From Tubiluchus corallicola (Eukaryota > Priapulida > Priapulimorpha > Priapulimorphida > Tubiluchidae): DNA of 64,000 bases. Of this stretch, positions 23,086-40,943 are shown piece by piece. The DNA lies in the NCBI GenBank assembly GCA_030141605.1, contig JAQGDQ010000210.1, positions 121,001-185,000 on the forward strand. Reading direction: 5' to 3'. A model generated the notes under the pieces. That model did not search any database. It was not told where the DNA came from and was given only the letters and a program-made list of their open reading frames with translations. The stretch's first letter is position 1. Each line of letters begins with the position of its first letter. The position numbers and the translations under genes are program-made.

Positions 23086-25634
23086 CTTGGTCAAACATTT
23101 CAAAAATGCCGATATTATTTCAAATGACCCTAACTAAAAATGACATTTTTGTTATTTTAGGGCATATCATTTGGCAATAAAGTTTTTTGGAGAACTACGT
23201 TATTATTTCTATCTGGAATTTTGACGAAACTACTATGTAAATCGTTACAAGGTATCGTTCTCAATACACAACAGACAAGCAAACTTTCTGACTGTTTATT
23301 CATTAAAACGCAAGTTTTTACCATATCTGAAAAATCAATCGGTTGCAGCTAAAGCCGACTGAGGCCATCTTGCACGCTTTATTAATATGATTATTTACGT
23401 GAAGCAAATGAAATTTGTCTTTGTAAGAGGCTTAACAAAGGGCAGTCAGTCCAGCATGAGTCATACCAATGAATTTAATCATCGCATCAATCGACAGATA
23501 ATGCACACAATTCCAACCCAGAGGGGTGCTCACCCCCACACGTGTTTGATTTCAATAGTGGTTGATGGCGTTTGTTTATATTCAAAAATGCAAGACGCAC
23601 CAGAGAATCTTGGTTACTTGCTGGTTTATTTTTTTGCCATATAAATTTAGTTAAAACAAGAATGCTTCGCCACATTATTGGCATCTACACAAACAGATAA
23701 CTTTGCATTTACGACCCAATACTAAAGGAATGATTTAATCAAATATTATGTCACAGGACATTGTGAAGCCTCCACTAATCTAAGCAGTTAAATCGTAATA
23801 TGACATACAACTTAGTGAAAACTTGGTGAAAATTATATTTCTATTTTTACAGGCTATTTACAGGGTAAACTATTTCTCCAAAGCAGCTGCAGCACTCATT
23901 TTAACTTCATTTTAACTTAAATTATATTAACGGAAAAGAATTACATTCTAAACTCTACAGGAAGCATATCTACTTTTGCAAAGTTTTTAAAAGGGTATGC
24001 ATTGTTTTTAAACTGGCTTGAAGCCTGCTACTTTTGACAATGTCTTATCAAAGGTTTTCACAAGACTAACCAAGAAGACAGCAAGCTTCTGCTACATCAT
24101 GGCCAATCTTTGGCATGTAACGGATACAAGTTAAACAGTAATGTTAAAAAAATTTGGACAAGTGTCATTTGAGAATTTTTACACGTACGTTCAAAAGATT
24201 TCCGGGATTGTCTACACATCCTTTTTACTTCCACGATGGCGTCATTGAAACCAGCAATGAAACTTCATAAATGAGGTTGTTATATGTATCAAATTGCCTA
24301 ATAAAATGCCGAACACATGTAAGTAAAGAGCGCCATAAAACCTCAAACAGAAATATCCGCACTTCTCATACAAAATCTCAAAAGATTTTCTCTCAAAGAA
24401 TTCGTTAAGCTTCTTTCATAGTGTTAATAAGAAAATATGCACACAATACTTAGAAACATTGGACAGTGACTAAAATATGACAGAACAGGGCAAAAATATG
24501 ACAGAACAGGACAAAAAGGTTAAGTAAAACTGTATAAACGAGCCATTTAATATTTTAATGTTACTTGGGATTTAAAAGCAGAAAGCCATTAGCTAGTATT
24601 TTAGTAAGGCAGTAAACAAACTGTCATATTTAATAATTTAAACTGCTAACAGCATATTCTCAGAGAAATTGAAAAAAATTACAAGACACCAATTTTTCAA
24701 ATATAAATCAATTTAACGTACTTTTGAAGCTAATTTTACATTTTAAATAAATTTCGCTTAGTGTAGCAAAGAGCATCAAAACAACAGCCTCCCAGATGAC
24801 ACTTAATTTGTTGTAACTCTATTTAACAATTAAATATTACTTATAGATTATACAGATTTACAGGAACGAGTGTAAATTCAGTAAAATAGTTTAGGAATAC
24901 AAGTTTTAGTTAAGAAGGATAGAAAAATGGTTAGTGCAGTTACTTACCAATTATTATTTTAAATTATCTACTTGGTTCATACACAAAATGAAGAAATGTG
25001 AGACTTCCCCACACTGTACGTTCATATAACATGTGCCGCCAGCACTGTTTACACAAGATTTCAAAAATGCAGCTTAAACTGAGAACATGCATACGCTAAC
25101 TACACGCCGGTACAGCTTTACTACAGCCTTGTCCTAACGCTGGGTCCCATTGGCCTTTGTGCTGCTTCAAGGCTGATAAATCAATAAAATTCTTTTATTT
25201 ATGTGTGCAGCCTGACTGCAGCATCTCCACTGGAAGCCATTTTAAAGCGGTCATGTGGAGGACATGCTGGCTTCTCTAGTATTAATTTTAACGATTTGTA
25301 AAATTGCCTGACCAAAAATGACCAGCGGAGATATAAAATAAAGAAAAAATGTTCAATCTGAGTGATTGCAGTAATTTAATAAGAACTTCAAAGTTCATAT
25401 TTCATTTGTTTGCTATTTGCAACTTTCCTACATTCCACACTATAAAGGAATTTTATCACTGGAATCTGTTACTAGCAGTGACAATGCTACTTTAAAGGAA
25501 GCCAATGCACAAAAATAGACCCATTAAGAAATCTCAGACCATTTTTGTTGTAACTGCCGTACGTATTGATTTTTCAATGTTTCGTTATTTAAAACCAAAA
25601 TAACGGTTTAAGAGACTAGTCACAATAATAATCA
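23086..25634. other. Non-coding stretch
   Basis: No gene supported. A 22-base tandem duplication (ATATGACAGAACAGG...) lies near 24475-24515. The pair of opposing frames at 23387-23684 has no family resemblance. Confidence 0.45.
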
Positions 25635-31375
<5,741 letters not shown>

Positions 31376-31386
31376 AAAGAGAGAGG

Positions 31387-31480
<94 letters not shown>
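31376..31480. repeat. (GA)n microsatellite
   Basis: An almost pure GA run of about 100 bases with one GGAG interruption near 31435. Confidence 0.96.
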
Positions 31481-32646
31481 ATGAAGGATGAGAAAAAAGG
31501 GCTATCAATTCAACATTTCATTTTAGAGGCTTATGTTTGATCAGCTTGACTATGATAAGTTCCTGTCTTGCTGCAACCACGACTTCATTTCCTCATCATC
31601 AGCATCATTACAATCGACCATTTTGTATCATTATGACAAAAATGATATTTTCAAAAATATAATTAAGATTTCAATTAATGTTTTGGAGAGAAGCACATTA
31701 TATTATTGTCGTTCTTACTGTAGTTATAGTTTTGGTTATTAACGCCATGTTTGTCAGTATAATTTTGTTCCATATCAATCTACCCTTTTTATTTACTTTA
31801 GCTGATTACACACCATTCAGATCACAAATGAAAGTTCCCTACATATTCAAGCAGACTGTTAATTAGTGAGATGAAGGTAATCGTCTAACGAGAATAATGA
31901 AAGGCATTCAATCTCAAATCACTAGTAATAATTAATTATTTATTTTAACGGTATCTATTTACAACGAAGCTACCTTAGCAATGTTGTGGAATACACTGAT
32001 TATTTTCTTGCTGTGAACTTAAAAAACTATTAAACCCAGAAAGCGAGATCTTCACTGTTGTAATGTGTTATTGAACATGACAATTTCTATACATGTAATA
32101 GATAAAACTTAAACTTTTAATACCTGCAGCTTCTAATATGATCTCAAATTATATATGTATTGACTTATTGCATTGTATTGTGCCTACGTATTATATTATG
32201 TACCTATTGTACCTATGTATGTGTACTGAAGTATTGCAATTAGTTTCTGCGCTAGTAGTTTCCTCAGAAAACGTGTAAAAGCAGTATCACTGTAGTAACA
32301 CGTTTTAGCTTTTAGCTTTATAAATTAAGCGAATGGTGTATCGCGGACCCGCCGACGGTGACAGTGTAGGCGTAGGTTAACGATTTAGCTATGGTGTCGG
32401 TCGGTTGCGGCATCTGGTGACAGAGTTTACAGAGTTTGAAATTCTGGCTACATAATAGTGGAATTCGTGATCAGATCATAACTCTATGTCTTCAACTTTC
32501 AGCTGTAATTATTTTAGCCTTTTAGGCAGTGCTGAAGTGTAAGAATTAGGCCGTAATCACTAGCAGTTGGTAGTTACTGTACTTAAAATCTACTTATAAT
32601 CTACACTATTTATTCTGCTATTTTAGCGCTATCACTGTCAACACTT
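31481..32646. other. Non-coding stretch
   Basis: AT-rich. A short CpG-rich island-like patch lies near 32340-32420 (CGCGGACCCGCCGACGG), with no associated exon seen. Confidence 0.4.
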
Positions 32647-32704
<58 letters not shown>

Positions 32705-32786
32705 CAGTAGCAGTAGCAGTAGCAGTAGCAGTAGCAGTAGCAGTAGCAGTAGCAGTAGCAGTAGCAGTAGCAGTAGCAGTAGCAGT

Positions 32787-32862
<76 letters not shown>

Positions 32863-32870
32863 GTAGTAGT
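32647..32870. repeat. Compound TAG to CAGTAG to CAG trinucleotide tract
   Basis: Roughly 220 uninterrupted bases of trinucleotide repeat in three ordered zones: (TAG)n on the left, a (CAGTAG)n hexamer zone in the middle and nearly pure (CAG)n on the right, closing with a few TAG units. The long Leu frame on the - strand is a reading of this tract. I see no host exon around it. Confidence 0.97.
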
Positions 32871-33258
32871 TGTTAGTTCATATAAAAAACATACACTGTT
32901 CTGGGCAAATGCGTCTGGTGCAAGCTAAACTATAAGTGCAACTAGAAATTCAAAAATAAAATATAAATTAGTTTAGTAAGGTCTAGGTAAAATAAAATTA
33001 TGATTTGAGTAAGTAGATGATATTCCATGGAAGAATGTTGTTATATAAAGTTGTGTTTGGGAACCCTATTTTTAATTATTATAGTTGGAAGTATAAAACA
33101 AAGTTGCACATGGATCAGTGTCACACCTAATTTTTAAATCAACTATTCAGTATAAAAGCCTTTAATGTTTGACACGTCTGCAAAAATATTCCATAATTAA
33201 AGGCTTTTTATATATTTTTTAATAAACACGTTTTAGCTACTCTCTTTTGTAATCATCA
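32871..33258. other. Non-coding stretch
   Basis: AT-rich. A hairpin-like pair, AAAAGCCTTTAATG and AATTAAAGGCTTTT (33155-33210), can form a stem. Nothing else recognised. Confidence 0.4.
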
Positions 33259-33804
33259 TTAAAGGAAGACAGGACGATTGTTTAGACTCAATCTCATTTA
33301 TTTTAATTTACTGTCCAAGATATACATTTTCTTGTCTACAAAAGTTAACAATTGTTCCTTATATTTGAATAATTAGCTTAGAAAGTTAATTAACGGCAAC
33401 GGAACACAGTTATTGCTTACGTCAGAAACTAACCACAGTTTGGCTGGCGTCTTCCTTGCGCGTCAAGCACATTTGCGTAGGTGTTACAGTACTGCTTAAA
33501 CGCATGATGTCACGAAAAATGGGCTTTACATCATATGACGTCATGAAACTAACACTGCAGTTCATGATCATGGTTATCACGGTACCGTCTTCTATTTGTC
33601 GGCCACGCGCACGTGACAAAAAGGCGCCGCTACCAATCTTAGTTAGATTTACTGAGCCGAGCGTAGCTTTCAAAGTTTAACGAATCTGAGGTAATTATTA
33701 TTTAATCTAAGCTTTGATTTACAATAAGCTATTGCAATTTTCAATATTTTTGAGCATTCTTTATTCTGAACTCGTGTTTACACAATCATCCGGTTTTCCT
33801 TTAA
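33259..33804. mobile_element. TTAA-bounded MITE, family B
   Basis: Inverted ends: left TTAAAGGAAGACAGGACGAT and right (reverse complement) TTAAAGGAAAACCGGATGAT, followed by TTGT in both, giving about 18 of 24 matching bases. TTAA bounds both ends. The 546-bp interior is GC-richer than the flanks, and its opposing short frames (33422-33680) have no transposase motif. It contains a palindromic CRE, TGACGTCA, at 33536-33543. Confidence 0.72.
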
Positions 33805-36800
33805 GTAAATTATTAAAAATTAAATGAAAGTTTCTTTGTTATGGGATATTTGTATAAACGTTATTGTTATTGATATTAAGAATTGTTGCTATTTTGAAAG
33901 GGTTATATAATTATTTCGTTTACGGTAGACCTTCAATATTGTTACTTAATGTAAACTGTGCCGAACTATTACTAACGTTATAACTTCATGAGTACACTAC
34001 TCCGTTCATCCCTACTATTCCGTTCATCCCCACTGTTTCCTTCATCCCCACTATTCCGTTCATCCCCTGAATGCGTTTCTTGTGTAACTTGGGAACTCTC
34101 CAGTAATTTGCGAAAGCTATTTTGTCGTTTTCCTGTAAATTCTCCCGCCGTGGAGAACTAAGTTTTATCCTGGACCCCGGCCCATCTTGTTTAACTTTCA
34201 GGCTTGCTGTTTTTGTTGACTCTCACGCCGAAAAAGCAGCTAACTTTGTAATTTTATCTAAACAATTATTATTTTTGCAAACAAAAACACCCCAGCTACG
34301 CTAGCTTGTTAAAATATTCTTGCAGACCACGAGCAGTAACAGTTAACAGGGTGTTCCCATATTAACCAGTTCAACGATTTAATAATCTTGCGTAATTAAA
34401 TCATCAAACTCCAATGGAAATAGTCATTAAACTGGTTTACAGACACCGATTCTCGTTTAAAGCACAGTTGCACACTGAACAGTGGCTCCCTCTAAACTGG
34501 TAATTCACATCGGCGGCGTGCAGTAACTTAGGTTTGTTAAACTTTAACGAGCGGCGCACTAGAAGTGGTTAGTTTCCAGGAAGTGTCGTTGAAAGTGAAA
34601 CGCTAACGCTGTGTTTCGTACGTAAAATCGTGTTTAGCTGGAGAACGGTTTTTTAAGTTACAATAATAATTATGTAGTAACTAGCACGAATATGATTTAA
34701 ATATATGCATCATTGTACACATTGTGAGCTTCAGGTATGTTATTTTAATTCGACTACGGTTTTACTTTTATTGTAGTAGTTATGTACATTGATTAACGCA
34801 ATGTATTAAACATTCAATGATCGATTGTAAAAATTAACACGCGTAACTACGGGTGCAAATCAGACCAAAACGTAGGCCGGCGTGCAAAGAGCTGTTTCAC
34901 ATTCTAACAATGGTCTTCCCACCTGTAATCAGTTATCACCTGAGAGCGTTGTTTTCTCCAAAAAATCAAGCACTCGATACAGACAGTGTATGAGTCTAAT
35001 AATGCTGGGCTTAAAATATTTCACGCCCTCTGCAAAGTGGACTGCGCGGGTCCATGACACTAGTCAAAATTGTTTTCATAGCTGCTAGCCATTTTGTTCT
35101 AGTAGATTCTTGACAGGCGCATAGAAATTAATAGTCTGAACAGGCCAATAGTCTGTACTGTTGCTATTTATTGCTTCAATTTTGTCAGCACTTCATTGGA
35201 AGCCCTTATTAGACGGGTATCGGAAACAATAATCACAACGACTTAATTAACATAGTTATGAAATTTATTTTGGATGGTTCAGCTGTCTTATGTAACGTAC
35301 ACATTCAAAGCTACAAACAAAAACAGAACAGATCTACTTTAGAAATCAGCATCGTAAGCCTACTGATCACACAAAAAATCTGCAATAGTTTGCAAACTGA
35401 TAACAGGTAAGAATAACATAATTAACAATGCTATATAAAGCAGCTATACAAGCAGGTGTATAAGCACCTAAATTCCGTTCATCAAGGTATACCTACTGTT
35501 TTAAATGACAAAAAAGTAAAATCAAACCAACACTCAAATAGTTCTATAAAGTGGAGAAATCAGTAAGTAAAACAACATTGCTGTTACTCGTATTTCTTCA
35601 GCGGTAAGTTTATACCAAATTTCGTGGACCCTCTAAAGTTGTGGTCTTCATGGTTCGCAAACCGCTAAAGCCGGTACTGAGTCTGCAGCAACAGAAAAAT
35701 GTCGGCATCATTTGATTAACAGCATAGTGCACAATCTGCTCAAAACAGCATTCGGCAGTGACCCCTATCCTGCACTCCTCTGCAAGTAAATCAGTACAAT
35801 TGGAATTCCGTGTCTCACTCAAACCTTGGCCAATTTATTTCGTAATTGCTAATCAACGGGAACTTGTACATTGGGGTAATTAAGTGAACAGTCGAGTTGG
35901 CTTGATCACAACAGTTAGGGGTCAATAATTCCGTGAACTATATTATTTAGTACAGAAACGGCGCGCGCCCGTGTCAGCCTACGCCTTATGTGATATTGCA
36001 TTACAATTAAAGTGCACATTCTCCGGCTAGACGTAGATACATTAGAAATTTTTAAAATAATAGATTCAGAGTTTATAATTTCAGTATAAGCTGCCTATTG
36101 AACTTTTCTATAGGACCTTTAAAATGGTAACATATATATGATAAACAATTCCAAAATGGCTTTTATTAATGTTGATTCCTACAATTTACAAATCTCAAGT
36201 ATATTTTTAAATTTAGAAAGTGAACATAAAGACAAGGCGTATACAATAAGCATACTTTAACGATTATTACAGTAACTCTACTCCTATGCATTATGAGCAG
36301 CCTTATAAGAGCAGCACCTGCAGGGTATACTAAAGGTACATTTTACTTTTCCATTAAGAACATTGCCGTTAATGCGTTCCTGCCATTTCTAGACAGATCT
36401 TTTGTCTATAGAACTATTGTCTAATTTAAGCCAATCGATTTTGTGTCCGGAGATAGATGACTGCAGAGCTTTCTAGTTGAAACGAGTAAACAGGGTTTTA
36501 GTCAAATTAATGCATAGCGCCAGTTTTCTGCTATCCAGTTGAAGTGCTGATGCTTAGAATGCCTGGCTGCCCTGGCAGGAAACTACAGACGCTATTTTAA
36601 ATCTTTCGCATAATCGCACTAAAGCTTGAAATCCCAAACTTCCCGGATACAAAACTATAGAGCCACCCGGTCCTGATCGTGAGATGCCAACGTTTGGTTA
36701 ATTGTGTTCGGATTGAGAGGCGTGTCGTTTTCTTAAATAAATTTCTCATCATTGCATTTGTAACGTGTACAAGTTAACCTATTTAATATACCAATTATTT

Positions 36801-36912
36801 ATTCATCAGCATATTAATTTGCTTGAATAAAGACATTTTTATACATATCGGCACACAGCAAACCGGTATGAAGCTTTCAACAAGGTCAACTTACTTGTTG
36901 ATGCTAAGCCGA
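33805..36912. other. Non-coding stretch with one short repeat
   Basis: Besides the 18-bp repeat at 33998, a moderately CpG-rich patch at about 34480-34620 could be a promoter or untranslated exon, but no coding start follows. The - strand frame at 35822-35610 is Cys-rich yet opens without an ATG and matches no family I know. Confidence 0.4.
33998..34068. repeat. 18-bp tandem repeat, four copies
   Basis: The unit CCACTATTCCGTTCATCC recurs four times with small changes (CTACTCCG, CTGTTTCC). Confidence 0.85.
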
Positions 36913-37130
36913 CTAAGCTGATTCAGCTACATTCGGATGTTCAAAAACTAAATAAGTAATAAGTGTAGCTAATAATAATGTTACTGTGGCGTTTAACTGT
37001 AATCTATGACTTTTTGTTTTGTTATTGTTCCGTCTTTTTGTGTACACAATTATTGCAGCTATTAAATAAGTTGTAATAACACATCGTTTTAATGATCTGG
37101 GTCGATTCCAGACAGACAATGCCTGGACAA

Positions 37131-37236
37131 TGTATTTCAAGAGGATGAATGGGTCGTGAACACTGCCTGGCATTCTGCGAGCTAACCTAGTCAATTTGTG
37201 CAAAATCGTGTCAGTAACAATTGGTTTTTGATATCA
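37131..37236 (-). pseudogene. PIF/Harbinger transposase fragment (relic)
   Basis: On the - strand the frame contains LARRMPGSVHDPFIL. This resembles the conserved segment of the PIF/Harbinger DDE nuclease (usually (A)RWPGSxHDSxI), which includes one of the catalytic acidic residues. Upstream the frame is open only for a dozen codons before a stop, and downstream the resemblance fades. Only a small decayed piece of a DNA transposon appears to remain. The assignment rests on this one motif. Confidence 0.45.
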
Positions 37237-38724
37237 TTTGAAAGAATTGTTATAATATTATGAACTTCATAAATGCCCATTTCCGGTATGGAATTGAACG
37301 TTCCTTATCTAGTGATTGCAGTGTTAGTGGGGGCCTTCACTGCTAATAATTTTTATTTCAAGTTCATTTCAAGTTTTACTTTAAGTCTGTTTAAAAAACA
37401 ATAAATTCTAGCTGTAGACAGCTAATTTCACCAACTAAGAGATTAAAAATTGAAAAATTTAAAATACAAGAATCATGTGATAAAGCATAATGCAATAAAT
37501 ACCATAGAAGGAATTTTTTGAATAAACAGTTCTGTATTCTTAAACAAACGTGTTTAAGCAAAAGAAGTTAAGCAAGTAATCAACTTCTCAGAACTAGTTG
37601 TTTGCTTGAACCTGCTAGCCGAGTTAGCTTTTAGTGATATTTTGGTAACAAGTTACAGATCTTGACACCTAGGTAAGAAAAAAAGAGTGTAGGCCGGCTC
37701 TAGTGATGTTACGTCTTGGAATTGATAGCAGTTTTGAATTCCGGAGGCCCTAAAGTGTTGATTTTGCTTCGAAAAGATTTTGAACCCACATAGGAGAAAT
37801 TCTCTTAGGCGCTAATGGCTTTATTTGACGCTCTCTTTATACTTTATAATCTACATAAGTATTTGTAAGAGTTCATCACTGTAAGATTTGTTGCAATTAT
37901 AGTGACTAGGCGGAGAGCTCTTTCATCCAATTTTTTCTCTTGCTAGCTCCGCCGTGATTCCATACTATGCTACGGTATCTGAAGTGACAGCTTCTAAAAC
38001 TCTTCAAAATAATCATCTCCGTTGCGTCAATAACGAATTATACACACGTTTTAGGACGCTGATCTGCCGGCTATCTGCTTTGCAAATCTGATGTAATCAT
38101 TCAATCATCTTTCTATTTTAACTTTAAGAAGCTCAACAAGCTCCTCTGACTCAATTGCGCTTGATTGATTGTCAACAGAAATGGGTTCCGCCTGCTCATC
38201 AATTGTAATGAGTGAAATTTTCTGATATCAATTGATAGATAGCAAGAGTTTGCAAATGATAAATATTTTTATGTGGCTGTGTAGACTGAAATTATTCATG
38301 TTCAATTAATTTTGACTTTGTGGAATTTGGTTCGCCAAACGTCATACATAGATTACGTAGTAGGAACATCGAAAAACTTTTGTTTCGCCTCACAGAACAA
38401 CCAAAATGAATCATACTTTCAATTCCGGTGTTTTTGTAAATTGCCTGGTTTTTAGTTCGTTTCTTCTCCTGAAACCAAAGGTAGTTTCAAGCTTGTTGGA
38501 GTTTTACAAATATTTGTTGAATATTGTTTGTGTATTCGAAGTATCTTCAGATTATTAATCAACATGATATACAATAAACAAAACTGTAAGAAACTAACAC
38601 ACAATATGTTAAAGTAAAACAGTAAGAAATTAGAACTTGTGCTTACATATATGACAAGTGTAAACCTGCTTTCGGTTTATACACGGAATTATGATAACCG
38701 GATTTTCTAACAGCCTTCTTTAGG
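37237..38724. other. Non-coding stretch
   Basis: No gene or array. A possible tRNA-like remnant at 37776-37835 is listed separately. Confidence 0.45.
37776..37835 (-). repeat. Possible tRNA-like SINE remnant
   Basis: Read on the - strand, GTGGGTTCAAAATC is a fair B box. The preceding GCGCCTAAGAGAATTTCTCC could be a long variable arm, as in Leu or Ser tRNAs. No convincing A box is seen. Confidence 0.25.
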
Positions 38725-39112
38725 AGGCTAGGTTTACTGAGCCTTAACTGAATACCTGGTCATGTACTAGGCTTCCTCAGCCTTAACTGAGTACCTGGTC
38801 ATGTCCTAGACTTACTCAACCTTAGCTGAGTACTGGCCATGAACTGGAATTACTCAGCCTGAACTGAGTACCTGGTCATGAACTGGGCTTATTCGGCCTT
38901 AACTGAATACCTGGTTATGTCCAAGACTTACTCAACCTTAACTGAGTACTGGCCATGAACTGGGCTTACTCAGCCTGAACTGAGTACCTGGTCATGAACT
39001 GGGCTTCTTCGGCCTTAACTGAGTACTGGTCATGTCCTAGACTTACTCAGCCTTAACTGAGTACTGTTCATGTCCTAGGCTTCCTCAGGCTTAACTGAGT
39101 AGCTGGGTTATG
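38725..39112. repeat. 38-39-bp satellite with internal palindromes, about ten units
   Basis: The unit resembles CTTACTCAGCCTTAACTGAG followed by TACCTGGTCATGAACTGGG. AACTGAG occurs at 38862, 38901 (as AACTGAA), 38940 and 38978, giving the period. Each unit carries an ACTCAG...CTGAGT inverted repeat around CCTTAA, so single strands could form serial hairpins. Confidence 0.92.
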
Positions 39113-40523
39113 AAGTTGGAGAAAAAAAATCGACCGAGTAGCAGCCTAACCATATATCTACATCGTGGCTTCGTAAACAGTTGCGGTATGGGACCACTTC
39201 TCCTCTTCCTCCCATTCTTATTCGTCTTCTTCTTCTCTCGTCCTCCTCCTTCTTCTTTTCGCAAACACTGTATACTTGCTCTGCAAACCAGAGAGACTAG
39301 AAACCAAATAAACCCGCAGACTAGATTAATGCGTGTTTTTAATCAATACCGAGTTCCCAAGTAATCCACGTGCATGTTTTATTTAACTGTACTTCTTATT
39401 TCTCTAAGGACTACAGGAATTCTTATAGCTGCTTGCGTACCGCTAATGCACTGACATCCGAAAGTAATGAAAATATTTCCCTTGAAAGCAGCTTTATAGC
39501 TTAGAGTTTTTTCTTGCAATTGAGCAACAGTATCATAAAATACTGAAAAGGGCAGCTGAAGATTAATTGAGCGTGATTTCTCGTCCAGTGCTTTAATAAT
39601 AATAGCCATACTGCAGAACACAAGTATGGATGACCAAATGAACCCCTACTTTCACGTTAAATAAATTAGGAGTTTATACAAATGAAATAATTTTTAAGTT
39701 TAACAAGGAGTGGTTCAAATTATTTTGTTTATTACACTAATGAGAATTCAAATAATTAACTTCTGCGTGATGAGACAAGGTGTTTCCTGTGAAAGGCTTT
39801 TCTGTTCTTCACTTTCAGACAGTTTCCACTACAGGTAATCTGATGCAAATGTTTAGATTTGATTTCACTAAAACTAAGTTATTATATTTTCTAAACATAG
39901 TTTTCAGGCGATATAAGAATTTTCGTAGGATTTACGTAAATTAATTATTTTTCTTATATTCCTTCTGCCACACTTGTTGGGCAATAATAAAAGTCACCTG
40001 CTTATCTAAAGTTTGTCTCTATCTATCGAGGATTTATGTGTTTTTTCAATTGTCGTGTTACAGAAAATCCTGATTCGAGTTATTATAAAATACTTTACAT
40101 CAAGAATCAACCGGTTTTTATATGAACTTTTATGTAAAAATGTCTAATTCTATGTTTGTTGTTGGTAGTTTTTAATGATTAACTAAGCACGAACCTTGTG
40201 GAACTCCTAACGGTTAGTTTAAATGTTCACGAGAAAGCGTGTGCATTTGGTTACCAGCAAATTGTTTAATTCTAAAGTTTTCAAAGATTATTATTAAATG
40301 TTGTTCAATTTGTTGATGCAGACGTTTGCAGTCTTCTCAGCATTTTAATCATTTATAATTACTCAAGATCTTTTCGATATTAGATTTCCGTAATGTCTGT
40401 TTTTAATAATTAAAATCAGGCCAAACTGCAAAAGCGTACGCGAAGGCGAGTAACTAAAAGAAATGAGAGTGTAATTGGATATACAGTAGTTGCATCATCA
40501 GCGTAATCATCATCGATCATGAT
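39113..40523. other. Non-coding stretch
   Basis: No supported exon. A pyrimidine-rich stretch lies near 39198-39260. An untranslated first exon of the sulfotransferase gene may lie somewhere to the left of 40700, but I cannot place it. Confidence 0.4.
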
Positions 40524-40640
40524 TGGTGATGGTGATGATGATGATGATGATAATGATGACGACGACGATGATGACGATGATGATGATGACGATGATGATG
40601 ATGAATGTTATATGAAGCATGATGATGATAATGATGAATA
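40524..40640. repeat. (GAT)n/(GAC)n microsatellite
   Basis: Imperfect GATGATGAT run with ACG interruptions, followed by scattered GATGAT up to about 40640. It lies about 70 bases upstream of the possible 5'UTR acceptor of the TPST gene. Confidence 0.93.
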
Positions 40641-40709
40641 TTATATTGATTATATGATTACAATCAACCACGATGATTATAAGTAGTATTGCAAAAAATC
40701 TTTTTTCAG

Positions 40710-40943
40710 GACAAAAAGATAATTTACACAACTCAGTTGATGCTGAGGCTTTGCCATATAACAGTAGCAAACATTGTAGACTTCATGTGACCTCCTCAAG
40801 GATGAAGCCACATAACTTTTCTCGACTGTCAGAAATTATACATCACGTTAGAAGTGTGGAGCTCTGCTAGTTCTTCGAAATTTTTTGTGAGGCAACATGG
40901 TAATTATTCATCTCTATTACACTGGTGCAGCAGCTGCGGCAGG
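40710..40943 (+). other. Probable 5'UTR of the TPST gene
   Basis: A good acceptor, CTTTTTTCAG, ends at 40709, so the coding exon may begin here with untranslated sequence. The coding frame has a stop at 40803-40805 and no ATG before 40944. A short out-of-frame upstream ATG (near 40898) opens a small frame that ends at about 40946, overlapping the real start, and could damp translation. Confidence 0.45.

Noticed and set aside
35610-35822. Cys-rich 70-codon - strand frame
   Set aside because: It opens at TTG, has no recognisable domain, and no matching splice sites or neighbouring exons were found.
36913-37203. 96-codon - strand frame as an intact gene
   Set aside because: It has no ATG at its opening, and only a 15-residue Harbinger-like motif is recognisable. 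It is listed as a relic instead.
40854-40943. Upstream extension of TPST to 40854
   Set aside because: That position is GTG, not ATG. The first in-frame ATG is at 40944, and it gives a normal type II signal anchor.
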